DNA from: Acanthochlamys bracteata
Taxonomy: Eukaryota > Streptophyta > Magnoliopsida > Pandanales > Velloziaceae
Assembly (NCBI GenBank): GCA_019914995.1
Contig: CM034136.1
Location: 4,603,270 to 4,667,269, forward strand
Length of the DNA stretch: 64,000 nt
Direction: 5' to 3'
Below, in pieces: positions 51,110-62,335 of this stretch (the stretch's first letter is position 1; each line of letters opens with the position of its first letter). The notes beneath the pieces are model-generated. The model worked only from the letters and a program-made list of their open reading frames with translations, was not told where the DNA came from and did not search any database. Made by a program: the position numbers and the translations under genes.

Positions 51110-53075
51110 GCACTATCAGTCCCTTTTCTGTAAATAAAATCAAATAATGGTTAAAGATTTATAAACACCGTACTGAGTGACACCATGAATCAAAAATAGA
51201 AAACCATTAAAAATGAAAACAAAATTCCACAGCACCCGCCGGTCAGAGAGACAAGCAATGCAAGCAAAACAGATTTTCCAAAAACTGGAAATCAATCAAA
51301 CAACTTCACCGCCGGTATTTCGTTCTATTATACTTCTTTTTTTCTTCTAATGAATGAGGGAGACACAGAAAATGGTTGTAGAAAAAAATAAAATGAAATG
51401 AAATGAAAACATGCAGAGAAAGATTTGCTGTTGTTGATTCGGGGTTTAGAATTTGGATAGGTGAAGAAACAGAGAGATATAAGAAGGTGTTCGCAAGCGT
51501 AGTTTTATCTTATATATAATTCTTACGTGCTTACACTCTAGTTAGGGGAGAGACAAGTACAAAATACCAAAATTTTTGGCCAAAGTTAATTTTTTTCGAA
51601 CTCAAACTTATTTTCTAAATTTTAAGTTCAAAATATTCAGTCGTATTGAAAGTATTATTTCGAATACTATTTTTATTTCTATATTAAATTTTATTTTTAT
51701 TCAAGTTTTATTTTAAATTTAATAGTATTTATAAAATAAAAAATAAAAAATTATTGAAATTTACTTCAAATCTATTGCGTAGATCTGTGTTCAGTGTTTG
51801 GAGGCGGGTAACAGTATCTAAGAAAGCAGACAATTACTGAACTTGTCCCACTATATTATTGTAATTTATGATGATGTGGCAAATTATTAGTGAAGGGAAA
51901 TTCGGTGTTATGCTGTTTACACCGCGTTCGAAACAGAACACAAAAGAATTTTGTTTTTCTATAAAGAAAGTGAACTGGTGTTTGATTGATGTAAGGAACC
52001 AACTTACCAACGGTCTATGGACTATCGTTTACCCACAGGATTTGAGGGAAAAAATTGAAAAAGGTGTACCGGTCTGCTGGGTCATATTTAGACAATATTT
52101 GAGATTGACTATTAAATAAACATTTTTTAAAAAAAGTTTTTATGTATATTATTTTATAATTTTTTAAAATATAAAAATTATATATATAATTATTTCATTT
52201 ATATTTTATATGTATTTTTTAAATTAAAAATTTTAAAAATTATACATAACCTTTTTAGAGATGAAAAAAATTTATTACAATTGATAAGCAATCAGAAATA
52301 TACTCTTAAAATCTATTATTAATTCTTAATTGATTTTTAAGAATTAAAATTAAAAATAATTACTCACATAATAAAATTAAAAAATTGATATTTATATTTT
52401 TTATTATTAAAAATAAATTTAAAAGTGAAAATTTTAGTTTAACTTTTCAATTTTAATAGTAAAATTTTAACGAAAAATTTTGTTTAATTTTATATTTACA
52501 TTTATTTAAAAATAAGTTATAAGTATCTTTTTGGAAAAAAAGGAGTTAAAATGTTGACAAATATGTCATATAATTTAATTAACTACCTTACTTCAATTTT
52601 TATTTTAAATAATTTTTATATAATACATTTTAAATTCAAATTATGAAATATGTCATAATATATATGTAATTTTTTTTATATAAAAAACCTAACCTCATGT
52701 TCCAAAAAGCCTCTAAAACATATAAATGGGACAAAAAATGAGTGTTACTAAGTACGGATTTATCTAACATCCAAATTTAATATTTTGAAACTCATTTTTA
52801 ATATAAAATAATCATAAATTTTTAAAGAAAATTTTTTATTAAAATTTTTTTCTTCAAAATTTAATTTTAAATTTATTATCAATACAAAATTAAATTTAAA
52901 ATTTATTTTTTATTAAACAGTTTTGTTTTTAAAATTTATTTTTGAAAAAATGAGTGTATTTTAAAATAAAGACAATCTAAAACATCCAATTTGAACTTTT
53001 TTTGCTAAAGTGTCAAATTATGAATCTCTGGGGTGGGGTGTATAGGTATTTGAAGTCCGTGGTTAAACTAAGAGT
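51110..53075. other. Intergenic: promoter side of the small gene, then AT-rich spacer
   Basis: About 51,100-51,560 likely holds the promoter and 5' region of the minus-strand gene starting at 51,096. From 51,560 to 53,000 the sequence is very AT-rich. The frame at 51,868-52,119 (83 codons) has no recognisable features. I see no other gene or repeat. Confidence 0.5.
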
Positions 53076-53394
53076 GTTTAAAGCATAGTTATCGGAATCG
53101 AAACGAACGTTGATCCGAAAAGTTGTCCGGATCGATGGTTTCCGGTTGGACCCGGCGGGCCGACGGTTCGACCGCCGGATCAATGTCGGCATAGAAGTTG
53201 CTGTCGCAGCACCGCCAAAGAGATTAAATCGCATGCAAGATAACAAAGCAGCGAAGAGCTCAACGAAGCAGCGAGAAGCAGTAAAGGTATTTCGGTGAAC
53301 TGCTATTGAGAAATTTCAAACCCACAAATAGATTCATAATTTCATAGATAGATAGAAGAAAAAAAACCAAGATCTACTTGATCCATAACAGCTT

Positions 53395-53780
53395 CTGCTA
53401 CTACAGCGGTGGCTTCGGCGGAGTACGAAGTATGCTTACAATCCTGTCCACTGATCGTATACCGAATTCGATTCACTCGTTGAAGAATCAAAAATTGATT
53501 CAATCTCCGTTGTCCTCAATCGCCGTGATATTCCCAGCTGTGAAACACCTTTACATCTAGTCATTCGTCTCTTTGACCATGTCTCTGTTGACCTTTTTAT
53601 CTCCGCCGGCGCTAATTGGTCCCTTCAGAACAAGCATGGTTTGGTCTAGTTTGTAGGAAGCATCTGTCGTGTCATCGGAAAGAAAATCTTGCTAGAATTA
53701 TTGTAAGACATTACCAGTCGCTTGCTTGGGCCAAGTGGTGCCGTCGCGATTTTATCGTCATGCTCCTGTAGTTAGTTTGC
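53395..53780 (+). pseudogene. Captured fragment of an ankyrin-repeat protein gene (ANKRD13 / GPCR-chaperone type)
   Basis: From 53,476 the plus strand reads LVEESKIDSISVVLNRRD, then ETPLHLVIRLFDHVSVD, then SAGANWSLQN, up to a stop near 53,648. In another frame, about 53,685-53,745 reads LARIIVRHYQSLAWAKWCRR. Plant ankyrin proteins of this family carry the pattern RRDVPxRETPLHLAVRL, GADWSLQNEQGWSALQEA, IIVRHYQPLAWAKWCRR in the same order and spacing (from memory). The fragment covers the ankyrin repeats but not the C-terminal domain, and it has stops and frame changes. It is a dead partial copy carried by the hAT-like element. Confidence 0.82.
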
Positions 53781-53919
53781 CGTGGCCGATGAGACCTACG
53801 CTGACACAGTCATGGAACACACTCATCGCTGTGAAGATGAGCCTCAGGATGCTTAGCTTCTCTCGTGACACCGTTGTTGGTCGGGTGTTAGGTTAAGACC
53901 GTTGCTGTGCTCTAGTTCA

Positions 53920-54024
53920 CGTCTGCACCGCCACCAGCTTCTTCAAATCGCCGATCAAATCGTCCTCGTTGCTCTTTACACGAACCTTCTTCCCCAATCG
54001 ATCGTTCAACACCACCTCGATCAT
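53920..54024 (-). pseudogene. Captured 5' fragment of ubiquitin-like protein 5 (UBL5/HUB1)
   Basis: The minus strand from 54024 reads [18 protein letters not shown], then [17 protein letters not shown], a near-perfect match to the first 35 of about 73 residues of UBL5 (usual start [19 protein letters not shown]). A stop codon follows immediately at the capture border, so the second half of the ubiquitin fold is absent. Upstream, 54,025-54,100 may be captured UBL5 leader. UBL5 binds splicing factors non-covalently and is one of the most conserved eukaryotic proteins, which is why this short match is convincing. Confidence 0.88.
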
Positions 54025-54326
54025 CTTCTTCTCCTTCTTCTCCTTCGTTGAGCGCGCAACCGCACACGCACCGCCGAAGAAAGAAAAAACCATCCAGAGA
54101 AAGAAAACATAAACAAGGTAGAGTTAATCCGATCCAAAGAAGCATAGAAAATTTTTTTTATTTTAATAATTAGCCCGGATCAACCCGGGCGGGCAGGTCA
54201 CCGGGTCACAACGGATTAGTTACGTATCCGGTTCTTTTGCAAATTCGGACCGGTTTAGTGTCCGGGTCGACGATTAGCGGGTCGACCCGGACGGTCCGAT
54301 CCGGACTTGCCAGTTATGGTTTAAAG

Positions 54327-55972
54327 TAATATGCATGATAAGATACTATTTGGAATTGCTTAAACATAAAAAAATTTAAAATAAAACTTTTCTAAATTTT
54401 TTAATAGTTCTTTTTAAAATAAAATATTATAGATATAATTGTCTCATAATATATGATTAATTTATACCCTTCAATTTAATTTTGTTGACACTTTTTGTAT
54501 TCTTTCCGAGAATTAGCATGACTTGGATTATTTGAGATAACTCTGTTTTCCACTCCACAATTGGTTAATACTTGATCCTAGTGTTATAAAAATCTATCCG
54601 GCAATCGACCGGATTGTGTCCGATCAACATGTCGCAGATTAACGGGCGGGTCAACTTGTCACTGTGTTTGTAGTGTTACTGTGTAATCTATGTTACACAC
54701 TTGCACATACAGAATTCAAAGTTAAAACTTACAAAGGATTAATATAATACACATTAGATTAATATAACACATACTGCTAAAGTGCTAACAGTCCTCCAAG
54801 GCTCTAAGCATCAAAACTTACAAGTTATAACAATCACAACTTCAGAAGTTGAAAATAATAATAACAATCACAATATCAGTAATTACATTGCTGGCTTACT
54901 ACCCAGCAGTCACATTACTGCTAAAGTAAGCTAGTAAGGGACAATAACAATTTTCTACTGGCTTATTGCTCACTAGGTAGTTTTTTTAATAACAATCTCA
55001 TACAACAAAATTTTAAAAAAAAAACAATTTGTTTTTTCAATGCATTCCTCCACAAAGGCACAAATACTTGCTCACTTGCCGTTCTTCGATTTTTTCATTT
55101 TTTTCACTGTCTGGCTGAGATCATTCATTTGCATGTTAGTGCAAGCAGAATTATTACTCTTACAAACTATGTTACTCCTAACAAACACTCCAGCAGCAAG
55201 CAGTGATGACTCAGTGCAAGCAAGCAGCAAAGCAATTGGCAAATTCCATAACATAAGAAATTTTTACTACTCTAAAAGCAAGCAATCCTAAGCTCTGTAC
55301 TAGTTAGGACTGATTCCAAACTGAAACTTCTAACAGCTATATCACAAGCTAAGAAATTAGTGAAATGCAAAGTTACTCCTAGCAACCATCTAAGCAGCCA
55401 GTTCATTAGGAACTTTAGCCTAATTTGGATATCATCTCAGATTCTTATGTTAGATAACATGTTTTATTTGGAACGAATTACTAACCAAATTCTAAGTTAG
55501 ATAATATGTTTTATTTGGACATCATCATCTCAGGTTCCTATGTTATACGAACTTAGTCTAATTTGAAAGTTCAATAATATACCAAATGGTTATACCATAC
55601 CAAACTTTGTTACTAATTATAGAATCGAATCTATAAGCTAAAATAATTAATCAACTTTTTAGAAATTAATATCTTTCACATATATATATATATATAAGCA
55701 CATATCTATTCAGTATCTAACTAATATAAAACTATTAAGTGGGTGAGTTGTTAAGCCACCAATCTAGTGTTCAACTTGGCGTAATTCAAATCAAGTCTAA
55801 TGTCAAAATCCAACGGATGCTAATAATTTCACGGTGAACAAAGATAGATAAAATGTTCGGTATTATTGAGAAGTCTTTTAGGATTGTTTAAAAAATAAAA
55901 CTTTTGAAATAAAATTATAAAAATTTTGAGAAATAAATTTATTACTTTATTAAATAAATTATATATATATAT
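54327..55972. other. Intergenic spacer with a small remnant related to the hAT-like element
   Basis: At about 54,575-54,660 the string TGTTATAAAAATCTATCCGG followed by GACCGG, GTCCGATC and CGGGCGGGTCAACTTG resembles the terminal region of the hAT-like element just upstream, but no second end is visible. The rest is AT-rich, with short direct repeats (TTAGATAAYATGTTTTATTTGG near 55,450 and 55,500) and a (TA)n run at 55,679-55,696. I see no gene. Confidence 0.5.
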
Positions 55973-56367
55973 GGGAAGAGATAGGGGTACTTTCTCTTTA
56001 GGGACACTTCCGAGCACTCCCTCTCCGGTTTATGATCAGAGTGATCTCCAAATCCAATCTCTACCGTTGGATATGAAGAACTATGAGTTAAAATATATCC
56101 ATAAATTTTAACTCAATCGGACTACGAATTCACATTCATCCGATCACTTGATCAAGATTATAGAAAGTAAAGAAACTTAAAAATATATATATTGTATTAT
56201 TTTTATCATTTTGATCAAGTGACCGAATGGACGTGAATTCGTAATCTGATTGAGCTGAAATTTTATAAATATGTTTCTAATTCATATTGCTTCATAACCA
56301 ACAGTGGAGATTCGGTTTGGAGATCACTCCGACCATAAACCGGAAAGAAAATGCTCCTATCCCTCAC
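55973..56367. mobile_element. Fold-back (palindromic) MITE, copy 1
   Basis: About 395 bp form one long imperfect palindrome. The left arm starts GGGAAGAGATAGGGG and contains CCGGTTTATGATCAGAGTGA, TCCAAATCCAATCTC and ACCGTTGGATATGAA. The right arm has the same motifs in reverse complement (GTGAGGGATAGGAGC at its outer end). The arms meet near 56,165-56,200. A TA run borders each side (55,960-55,972 and 56,368-56,394). There is no coding capacity. Superfamily unknown. Confidence 0.75.
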
Positions 56368-56394
56368 ATATATATATATATATATATATATATA

Positions 56395-56804
56395 GGATTT
56401 ATACACATGCCATTTTAAAGACACATGTGTACACATGCCGGCCAAAAGTGGCCGGTGAGCTCTCCAAATCCAATCTCCACCGTTGGATATGAACAACCAT
56501 GAGTTGAGAACATGTTGATAAAATTTCAGCTCAATCGACCTCCATCGGAGCTCTTGAACAAAATAACATAAAAAGTTAAATTTGACGAAAGATATATATT
56601 TTATTTTTGTGTCACTTTGATCAAGAGTTGCGATGGAGATCGATTCGTATTCTGATTGAGCTGAAATTTTATCAAAATATTCTCAACTCATAATTCTTCA
56701 TATCCAACGGTGAATATTAGATTTGAGAGCTCGCACTGCCACTTTTGGCTTCGCATAAGTATATGTACACATATATTTTTAAGATAACATATGTCTATAT
56801 TCTA

Positions 56805-56808
<4 letters not shown>
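56395..56808. mobile_element. Fold-back (palindromic) MITE, copy 2 of a related family
   Basis: About 414 bp form another long imperfect palindrome. Both arms contain GAGCTCTC, then CCAATCTCCACCGTTGGATA (left) or a close variant (right, reversed), then TGATAAAATTTCAGCTCAAT. The outer ends are ACACATG-like on the left and ATACATATGT-like on the right. It is directly next to copy 1, separated only by the TA run, and ends at a (AT)n run of about 49 bp (56,809-56,857). It shares the CCGTTGGATATGAA core with copy 1 but differs in its outer sequence. Confidence 0.75.

Positions 56809-56857
<49 letters not shown>
56809..56857. repeat. (AT)n microsatellite
   Basis: About 24 perfect AT units border the right end of the second fold-back element. 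It is likely polymorphic in length. Confidence 0.9.
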
Positions 56858-56859
<2 letters not shown>

Positions 56860-57279
56860 CATTTATTAATATTTAAAAACAAATTTAAGAAGTTTTTAGA
56901 ATAAGATAGAAAGCTTATCCGAATTTGTTTGACTAACGCTGAACTTGCTTTATGCTAATTTGAAATTTTTGTTTACGGTATCAACAATGCTTGGTGTTGT
57001 CTCGAAAAAAACATGTAAAACATTAGTCTTTAAAGCAGATTCAGGTTTAACCAAATTCGTTCACTTTTTAGTTTTAATTCAATTAATTGTAGACAGATTA
57101 TGCAAATATAAGAACAAGAATCGCCTTACATATGGTCCACTAACAACTAGTTAGTAGATGTCATCCTTCTCCATTACTGCAAGTAACAACTGGTATATGC
57201 TTCTAAGGATTCTCTTGCACCTTGATGGCGATGCTCAAACCAAAACCTTCTCTTTCTTCATCACTGCAATCCGAATTCA

Positions 57280-60200
57280 ATGGCAAACCTGCAGCTCTGC
57301 TCGCTGATCCTACTTGTACAGATTGTTTTCCTCTTTTTTTCAGTTTGTTTCATTAGTCATGTAGATAGTAAGGAGAGCTTGGTACTTGAGTTGGGAACTC
57401 CGGTAGCGAAGCCGCTGGTGTTCTCATCGGAGTCCGACAAGTTTAAAATTGTCATCTTTGCTGATCTTCACTACGGGGAGAACGCATGGACTGATTGGGG
57501 ACCTGCTCAAGATGAAAACTCCGACCGTGTAATTTCTACTGTGCTCGACAATGAGAAGCCAGGTAATAATTCTTTTCATGTTCATTCTTATTTTAAATAT
57601 TGAAGTTCTGTATCCTTGTCTTGAATGGAGTCAAGCACTATATGATTATGATTTGGCCAAGCTTGATGTGTTCATCATAAAATTTTTGCTTGCAATGAGA
57701 TGAATAGGGGGAAAAAAAAAGTATCTGTGATGGATGTGAAGGACCTGAATGTAAGGTTAGCGGATTTCTTTGTCAGACGATGGTATATTGATATATATAT
57801 CCAAGTCCTGTATAATTATAATTTACATTCTCTAGTTTCACCAATTACGTGAAAACCACATCGACCATGCTTGGATAATTTGGATAAATGATTCTTGAAA
57901 ACTATGCTATTTGTAAACTTAGTTGCTTATTAAGCTGCACGCATCGGAAATGTTTTTCATGTAATGTTGTTAAGTAAAACAGGGTGGAATAGATAATCCA
58001 AGTAGAGGATAATGCATAATTTACTACCACTCATCCATGGTGCTTGCATTCCGGAATTTTTAGTAAGCTAAAGAGATTTATATGACTTCTAAAATCTAAA
58101 ATCCCAATGTGAATCTTGATTGGCATGCATATTTAAATAAGAAAAAAGATTAAATTCTTGCTGCATACTTGTTCAGCAACTTGATTTCTGTGTGCAATTT
58201 AAATTCTCATCCACATTGAACTCATTTTTACTCTGTTCATGTCATTGGGAAATGTATTTTGTCTTTAATATTATAGCTCATAATTGTTTGTGCCTGCATG
58301 GCTTCCGGACTATGATCTCAGTTGGATTTTACTCAACTTGCATTTTGTATTACAGATTTTGTTATCTACCTTGGAGATGTTATTACAGCAAATAATCTTC
58401 TAATACCTAATGCGAGCCTGTATTGGGATCGTGCTATTTCTCCAACTAGACAAAGGGGCATACCTTGGGCAACAATATTTGGGAATCATGATGATGCTCC
58501 TTTTGAATGGCCATCGGAATGGTTTTCTGGAAGTGGAATTCCACAGATTATCTGCAGTGTCAAAAATTCTTCATGTTCAGGTATAAGAATTTGATGGAAA
58601 CAGCAGTACTTGCACATTCTAATTGATACGTAGTCATCAGCACAAGTCGTAAAACTTGAATACTGTTTGATTTCCGGCGTGAGATTTTTTAAATAAAGAT
58701 GCTTACCTAGTTTTCTGTAGGCTTCTTCAGCTGGATTATATGTAGAGAAGTTTGATGAGCTTGGATTCTTATATCTAGTGGTAGTAATGCTAGAAAAAGC
58801 TATTGTGGTTGACAAAAGTAGCTAGCGCTACTGAAAGAAACTCTAGATCCTCGTTGGTCATGATAAAGATTTGTTTCCTTGGACACTTAATTCAGTATTG
58901 ACTTATTATTTTGTGATTTCATTTCATAGTTCCTCTATTCAGACATGACTAGGTTTACTCTTACTACTTAGACTAAGCTTAACTTATTTTCTTACTGTTG
59001 AGCTCACCTTATCTTCTTTGAAACCTGTTTCTTCGGAGTCCTTTATATTCAATAAGTGCTGCATAACCACACTAAATTTCCATACTCATGATGCGGGCTA
59101 CCATCTTGCGTCAAGCAACACATTTTTTGCATTCCCTTTGAACTTCTCCTGGAGTCTAAAACAGAAACGTTAAGATACTCCGTATTGTTGATGGGAGTAA
59201 CAAGAAGAAATTCGTCCACTGGTTTCCGGCTCAGATAAATTAATTGGGGTTATTACAGGGCAAGAATGCAGCTTTAGAGGAATGCAGAGGGTGGAAATAA
59301 TGATGTCTGAGACTAAAAATGATCTATTATCTCATTCGATAAATGGCCCAAGTGACCTTTGGCCCAGCGTTTCCAACTACGTCTTGCCAGTGCTGTCCTC
59401 CAAAGACCAGAGTTCACCAGTGTCGTACCTTTATTTTCTTGATTCTGGTGGTGGCTCCTACCCAGAAGTCATATCCAAGGCTCAGGCCGTGTGGTTCAAG
59501 AAGCTATCTGAAGAAATTAATCCTGATTTCAGGTTGTAAAGTAATGCTGACACATGCCATTTTCTCTGCTAACTATATGAGATACATGACTAATATGATC
59601 ACCTTTTGATCTGTCAGTGTTCCTGAGATCATCTTTTGGCATATACCAAGTACAACTTACAAGAAGGTCGCCCCGTTTCGTATATTTGGGATTCAGAAGC
59701 CATGTGTTGGTTCAATTAACAAAGAAAGAGTCGCAGCTCAGGAAGCTGAATGGGGGATTATGGATATTCTTTCAGGAAGACCTTCTGTGAAGGTAAGATA
59801 TTTATGCTGATGAATCTGTGGTAGCATTCACATTAACGGACTTGACATGAAACCTCAGGCTGAAAGAGACTACAACCGTTGTTAACTGAAAAATATCTCT
59901 TAGGAGAGCTACATGCATCTTTCCATGTCAATGCAGTATCTGTTATCCTGAAAATATGTTCTCCATTGGTATGATCAAGAGATATGTTGTTGATCCTTTA
60001 CTCTGGAATCCTCGACTTTGACCTCTACTAATTGTTGGCAAAATTTTATGAAACTTACTTTAATATATACAAATGTCAGTATAAAATAAGGACCTCTTAA
60101 TTTGTAATACCGTACATGTTCTGAAAGTTTCAAAGTTGAATAAGTTGACTGGATAGGCTTCTATAGGATCTGAAATTTACTGGAAAAAGTACTGCAGCAT

Positions 60201-62335
60201 TTCAGGAGTCACGATATATAAACGTAAAACAGTAAGTCCAAAAGAATTTCGAAGAGGCAGAGAAGATGTACTCCATCTTTGTCTAAGTCTGCTACCTAGA
60301 GCTCAATAAGGAATTTCTTGCAAACCAGCTTTGACTTTCACATACCTTTGCATTTACTTACTAACATAAACATCCATTTTTTGTCTCCATTGTTGGATTT
60401 TGCACTATATGTAAATCCTAGACGATACCTTATCTTTGCTTTCAGAGGCATTTTTTTAAATAAGTTTCCCGATAGGCATGAAATATCTATTTTGCGTATT
60501 TGCTTTTACTAGCACATCTTGACAGGAGTATAGATCATAAGCTTGGTTACCCATTCGCATACTGAGCATGCTGAACTAGAATCAATAACATTAGTCACAT
60601 TTGTGTCAAATGATTTTCTTCTGCAGCTTCTTTAAATATAAACTTCTCTTTTGAATTTGACAATCATACAGAATCAGGCATTCACTAGCATCCTTAATTG
60701 TCCTGAATGCTAATTTCTACTGCTATCATCATCGTAGCATTTCGATAGTATTTAGAGTAATGTTTTAGCAACTCTTGTCCATATGTGTTTACCTGATGAT
60801 AGCAAAACGAGGTTATTTATAAATATTTCGCTGTTGTCAGCATTGTTTCGTATCATAATCTATCATTTAGAGAAGCTAATGTGATCTGCTTTTGACTCTT
60901 TGATTAAGGTTGTGGGTACTTGAAACTTCAGAGAAAAGCTTATTGTGATTTATCCACCGTTATCTTAACTGTTCTTGATACATTGCATGGGAAGTGGTTG
61001 ATTTCTGTGGTTCATTTGCATGTCTATTAATTACCCATGATATCATGCATTCAACTTAGTCATCACTCACTTTTGTAACATCTCATGTTAGAGTTTTTGA
61101 GTGAACCATTTTTTGGCAGCCATTAGTTCTGTCCCAGAACACATTCTCCTGAAATAGGTTGGCAGATTAAGGAATGTACATGGTTGGGTCAGTGTTGCTC
61201 TTTGACAAGTGCATACCTGGGTCTGAGGAAGGACCTGGTGTTTGCATAATACCTGCACTAACTTTGGGTGGTTGTTATCTTGGGAGTCCTACACAGCTAA
61301 TTATATTCTGATGGTGTTAGGCTCATAAGTTGTCCTATTACCATCATTTTCCTTATAATATATCACGAATCTTCTTCAAGAACTCCGTTCTCTGCATATT
61401 TTCAAAGAGTGAAACTAACAAGAACCATGATGATGCACATTCCATAACTCAGAATTGCCATGACTAGCTATCTGTGATCTTCTATAACTTTTAATGATTG
61501 TTCTGATAGTGTTCCATCCTTGGTCCTCAGGCTATATATTTCCCCTTTCTGTTTGTGTTGTCTCTGGTGTAAGGAAAGGTGTATGCTTTAACCCTGACCT
61601 TATCTTTGCATGCAGCCAGTGCAGATCTCCTGAGCTGAAGTTCTTTTTTGTTCTGTCAGATGTGGATTTTAGAATGATGTTACTCTGTGCATCCATCTTT
61701 TATCGATAAAATGTATTAACACTGAATACAGTGGAGTGTGTCGTAGCAATCAAAAGCTGATATTGGAATTTTCTTGTTGATGCTACACTCTATCAGAAGA
61801 CCAATTGCTAGTTGCTACCTACTTTACTTTTTATTCTCAAACAGCTATGATCTATTATTATAGTCTCAAAACTAATATTTTAGTTGTTAGGTTACTGCAG
61901 CTGAACAAAATGAATTGCTATATTCTTACACCCTGAGAATTATAATTGTCATCAAATTCTTGTGGAGGCATTCTTTCTAGATTAATCTAACATTTGCACT
62001 TTTGTGTAGATTTTCTATTCTACATGCAACTTCACTCTTGAAAGTTGTGCATACAATAGCAGTTTCTCTTCTGTTTATAGGTTGCTGGTTAGTGATGTTT
62101 CCTTTTTCCATCCACAATGTAGGCCGTCTTCGTTGGTCACAACCATGGCTTAGATTGGTGCTGCCCCTACAAAAGTCTCTGGCTGTGCTTTGCTCGTCAC
62201 AGTGGCTATGGTGGTTATGGAAACTGGCCCCGTGGAGCAAGGATAGTAGAGATGACTGAAGAACCATTCACGTTGACATCTTGGATAAGGATGGAAGATG
62301 GATCTGAGCATAGTGACATCAACCTAAGTTCCTAG
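57280..62335 (+). CDS. PAP16: Purple acid phosphatase, PAP16-like
   Basis: A secreted metallophosphatase of the calcineurin fold. Five exons join in frame: 57280-57562, 58356-58580, 59259-59532, 59618-59792 and 62123-62335. They give 389 residues, near the length of Arabidopsis PAP16. The N-terminus ([20 protein letters not shown]) is a signal peptide. The metal-binding blocks appear in order: [30 protein letters not shown] and [11 protein letters not shown]. These cover the Asp, Asp, Asn/His, His and His-x-His ligands expected of the family. UniProt lists PAP16 as probably inactive, yet the main ligand motifs are readable here, so activity should be left open. Intron 4 is 2.3 kb. A start further upstream is possible but would lose the signal peptide. 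Confidence 0.92.

Larger units (their letters stand above)
53084..54318. mobile_element. hAT-like non-autonomous element carrying two captured host gene fragments
   Basis: An exact 8-bp direct duplication, GTTTAAAG, lies at 53076-53083 and 54319-54326, which is the target-site length of hAT elements. The element begins CATAGTTATCGGAATCG and, read from the other end, CATAACTGGCAAGTCCGG, so the termini are short imperfect inverted repeats. Both subterminal regions are rich in CCGG, GGACC and GGTCGACC motifs, as in many plant hAT relatives. The interior is far more GC-rich than the surroundings and contains recognisable pieces of an ankyrin-repeat gene (plus strand) and of UBL5 (minus strand). 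No transposase is present, so it would need an enzyme supplied elsewhere. The perfect duplication suggests a fairly recent insertion. Confidence 0.82.

Noticed and set aside
53912-54145. 77-codon minus-strand frame inside the hAT-like element as a gene
   Set aside because: It is a shadow in another frame of the captured UBL5 fragment.
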